Origin: Synechococcaceae cyanobacterium RL_1_2
GTDB lineage: Bacteria; Cyanobacteriota; Cyanobacteriia; Cyanobacteriales; JAAUPO01
DNA: 5,140 nucleotides
Direction of reading: 5' to 3'
NCBI GenBank assembly: GCA_012033095.1
Contig: JAAUPO010000233.1
Span: 1-5,140, forward strand
Below the pieces are notes generated by a model. That model did not search any database and was not told the DNA's origin. It saw only the letters and a program-made list of their open reading frames with translations. Made by a program: the position numbers and the translations under genes. Positions 5,106-5,140 of the stretch are shown in pieces (the first letter of the stretch is position 1; every line of letters starts with the position of its first letter).

Positions 5106-5140
5106 TATTGCTGGCTTTATTGTTTTCTTCTTGTTTTTTT

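Noticed and set aside
5017..5140. Plus-strand frame from ATG 5017, open to the window end, hydrophobic, with AGGA ten bases upstream
   Set aside because: It lies exactly antisense to the transposase-like peptide, which has a recognisable motif. Its hydrophobic run comes from a T-rich stretch. It could still be a real membrane protein start, but the minus-strand reading explains the sequence better.

Overview
This window looks like chromosomal DNA of a unicellular cyanobacterium, probably Synechocystis or a close relative. The palindrome GCGATCGC, the cyanobacterial HIP1 octamer, occurs perfectly five times (411, 1293, 1416, 2543, 3349), all inside protein genes, and partial versions are scattered elsewhere. 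DnaB, PilT and LspA all read as cyanobacterial-type proteins. Shine-Dalgarno sequences are mostly absent, as is common in this phylum.

Layout, left to right. Positions 1-67 hold the last 21 codons of an unidentified plus-strand gene, closed by a strong intrinsic terminator (98-122). After a gene-free stretch comes a replicative helicase gene, dnaB (404-1743), complete in content but broken by one frameshift near 608-610. It carries an uninterrupted version of the site where the well-known Synechocystis PCC 6803 DnaB intein sits. Next, on the same strand, are a pilT-type retraction ATPase (1807-3027) and lspA, lipoprotein signal peptidase (3295-3807). These three genes serve unrelated housekeeping tasks (replication, twitching motility or phototaxis, lipoprotein maturation). 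They are co-directional, but the gaps do not argue for one operon.

From about 3808 the character changes. About 750 bases carry no gene and consist largely of repeats. Two 93-bp copies of one small terminal-inverted-repeat element lie in opposite orientation (3927-4019 and 4233-4325). A second, unrelated element of about 110 bp has 10-bp perfect ends (4345-4454). There is also a direct repeat of 27-28 bp and several C-run/G-run hairpins. This region has no full HIP1 site and looks AT-rich, as expected for accumulated mobile DNA.

On the minus strand follows a small membrane-anchored protein with a sunset-like C-terminal module (4558-4896). Behind its start is a tandem and inverted repeat region (4914-4971). 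At the right edge, on the minus strand, is a short remnant of what looks like the N-terminus of a DUF4277/IS1634-type transposase (5022-5105). I see no convincing new multi-gene system. The points most worth following are the frameshifted intein-free dnaB, the inverted pair of miniature elements, and the transposase remnant.
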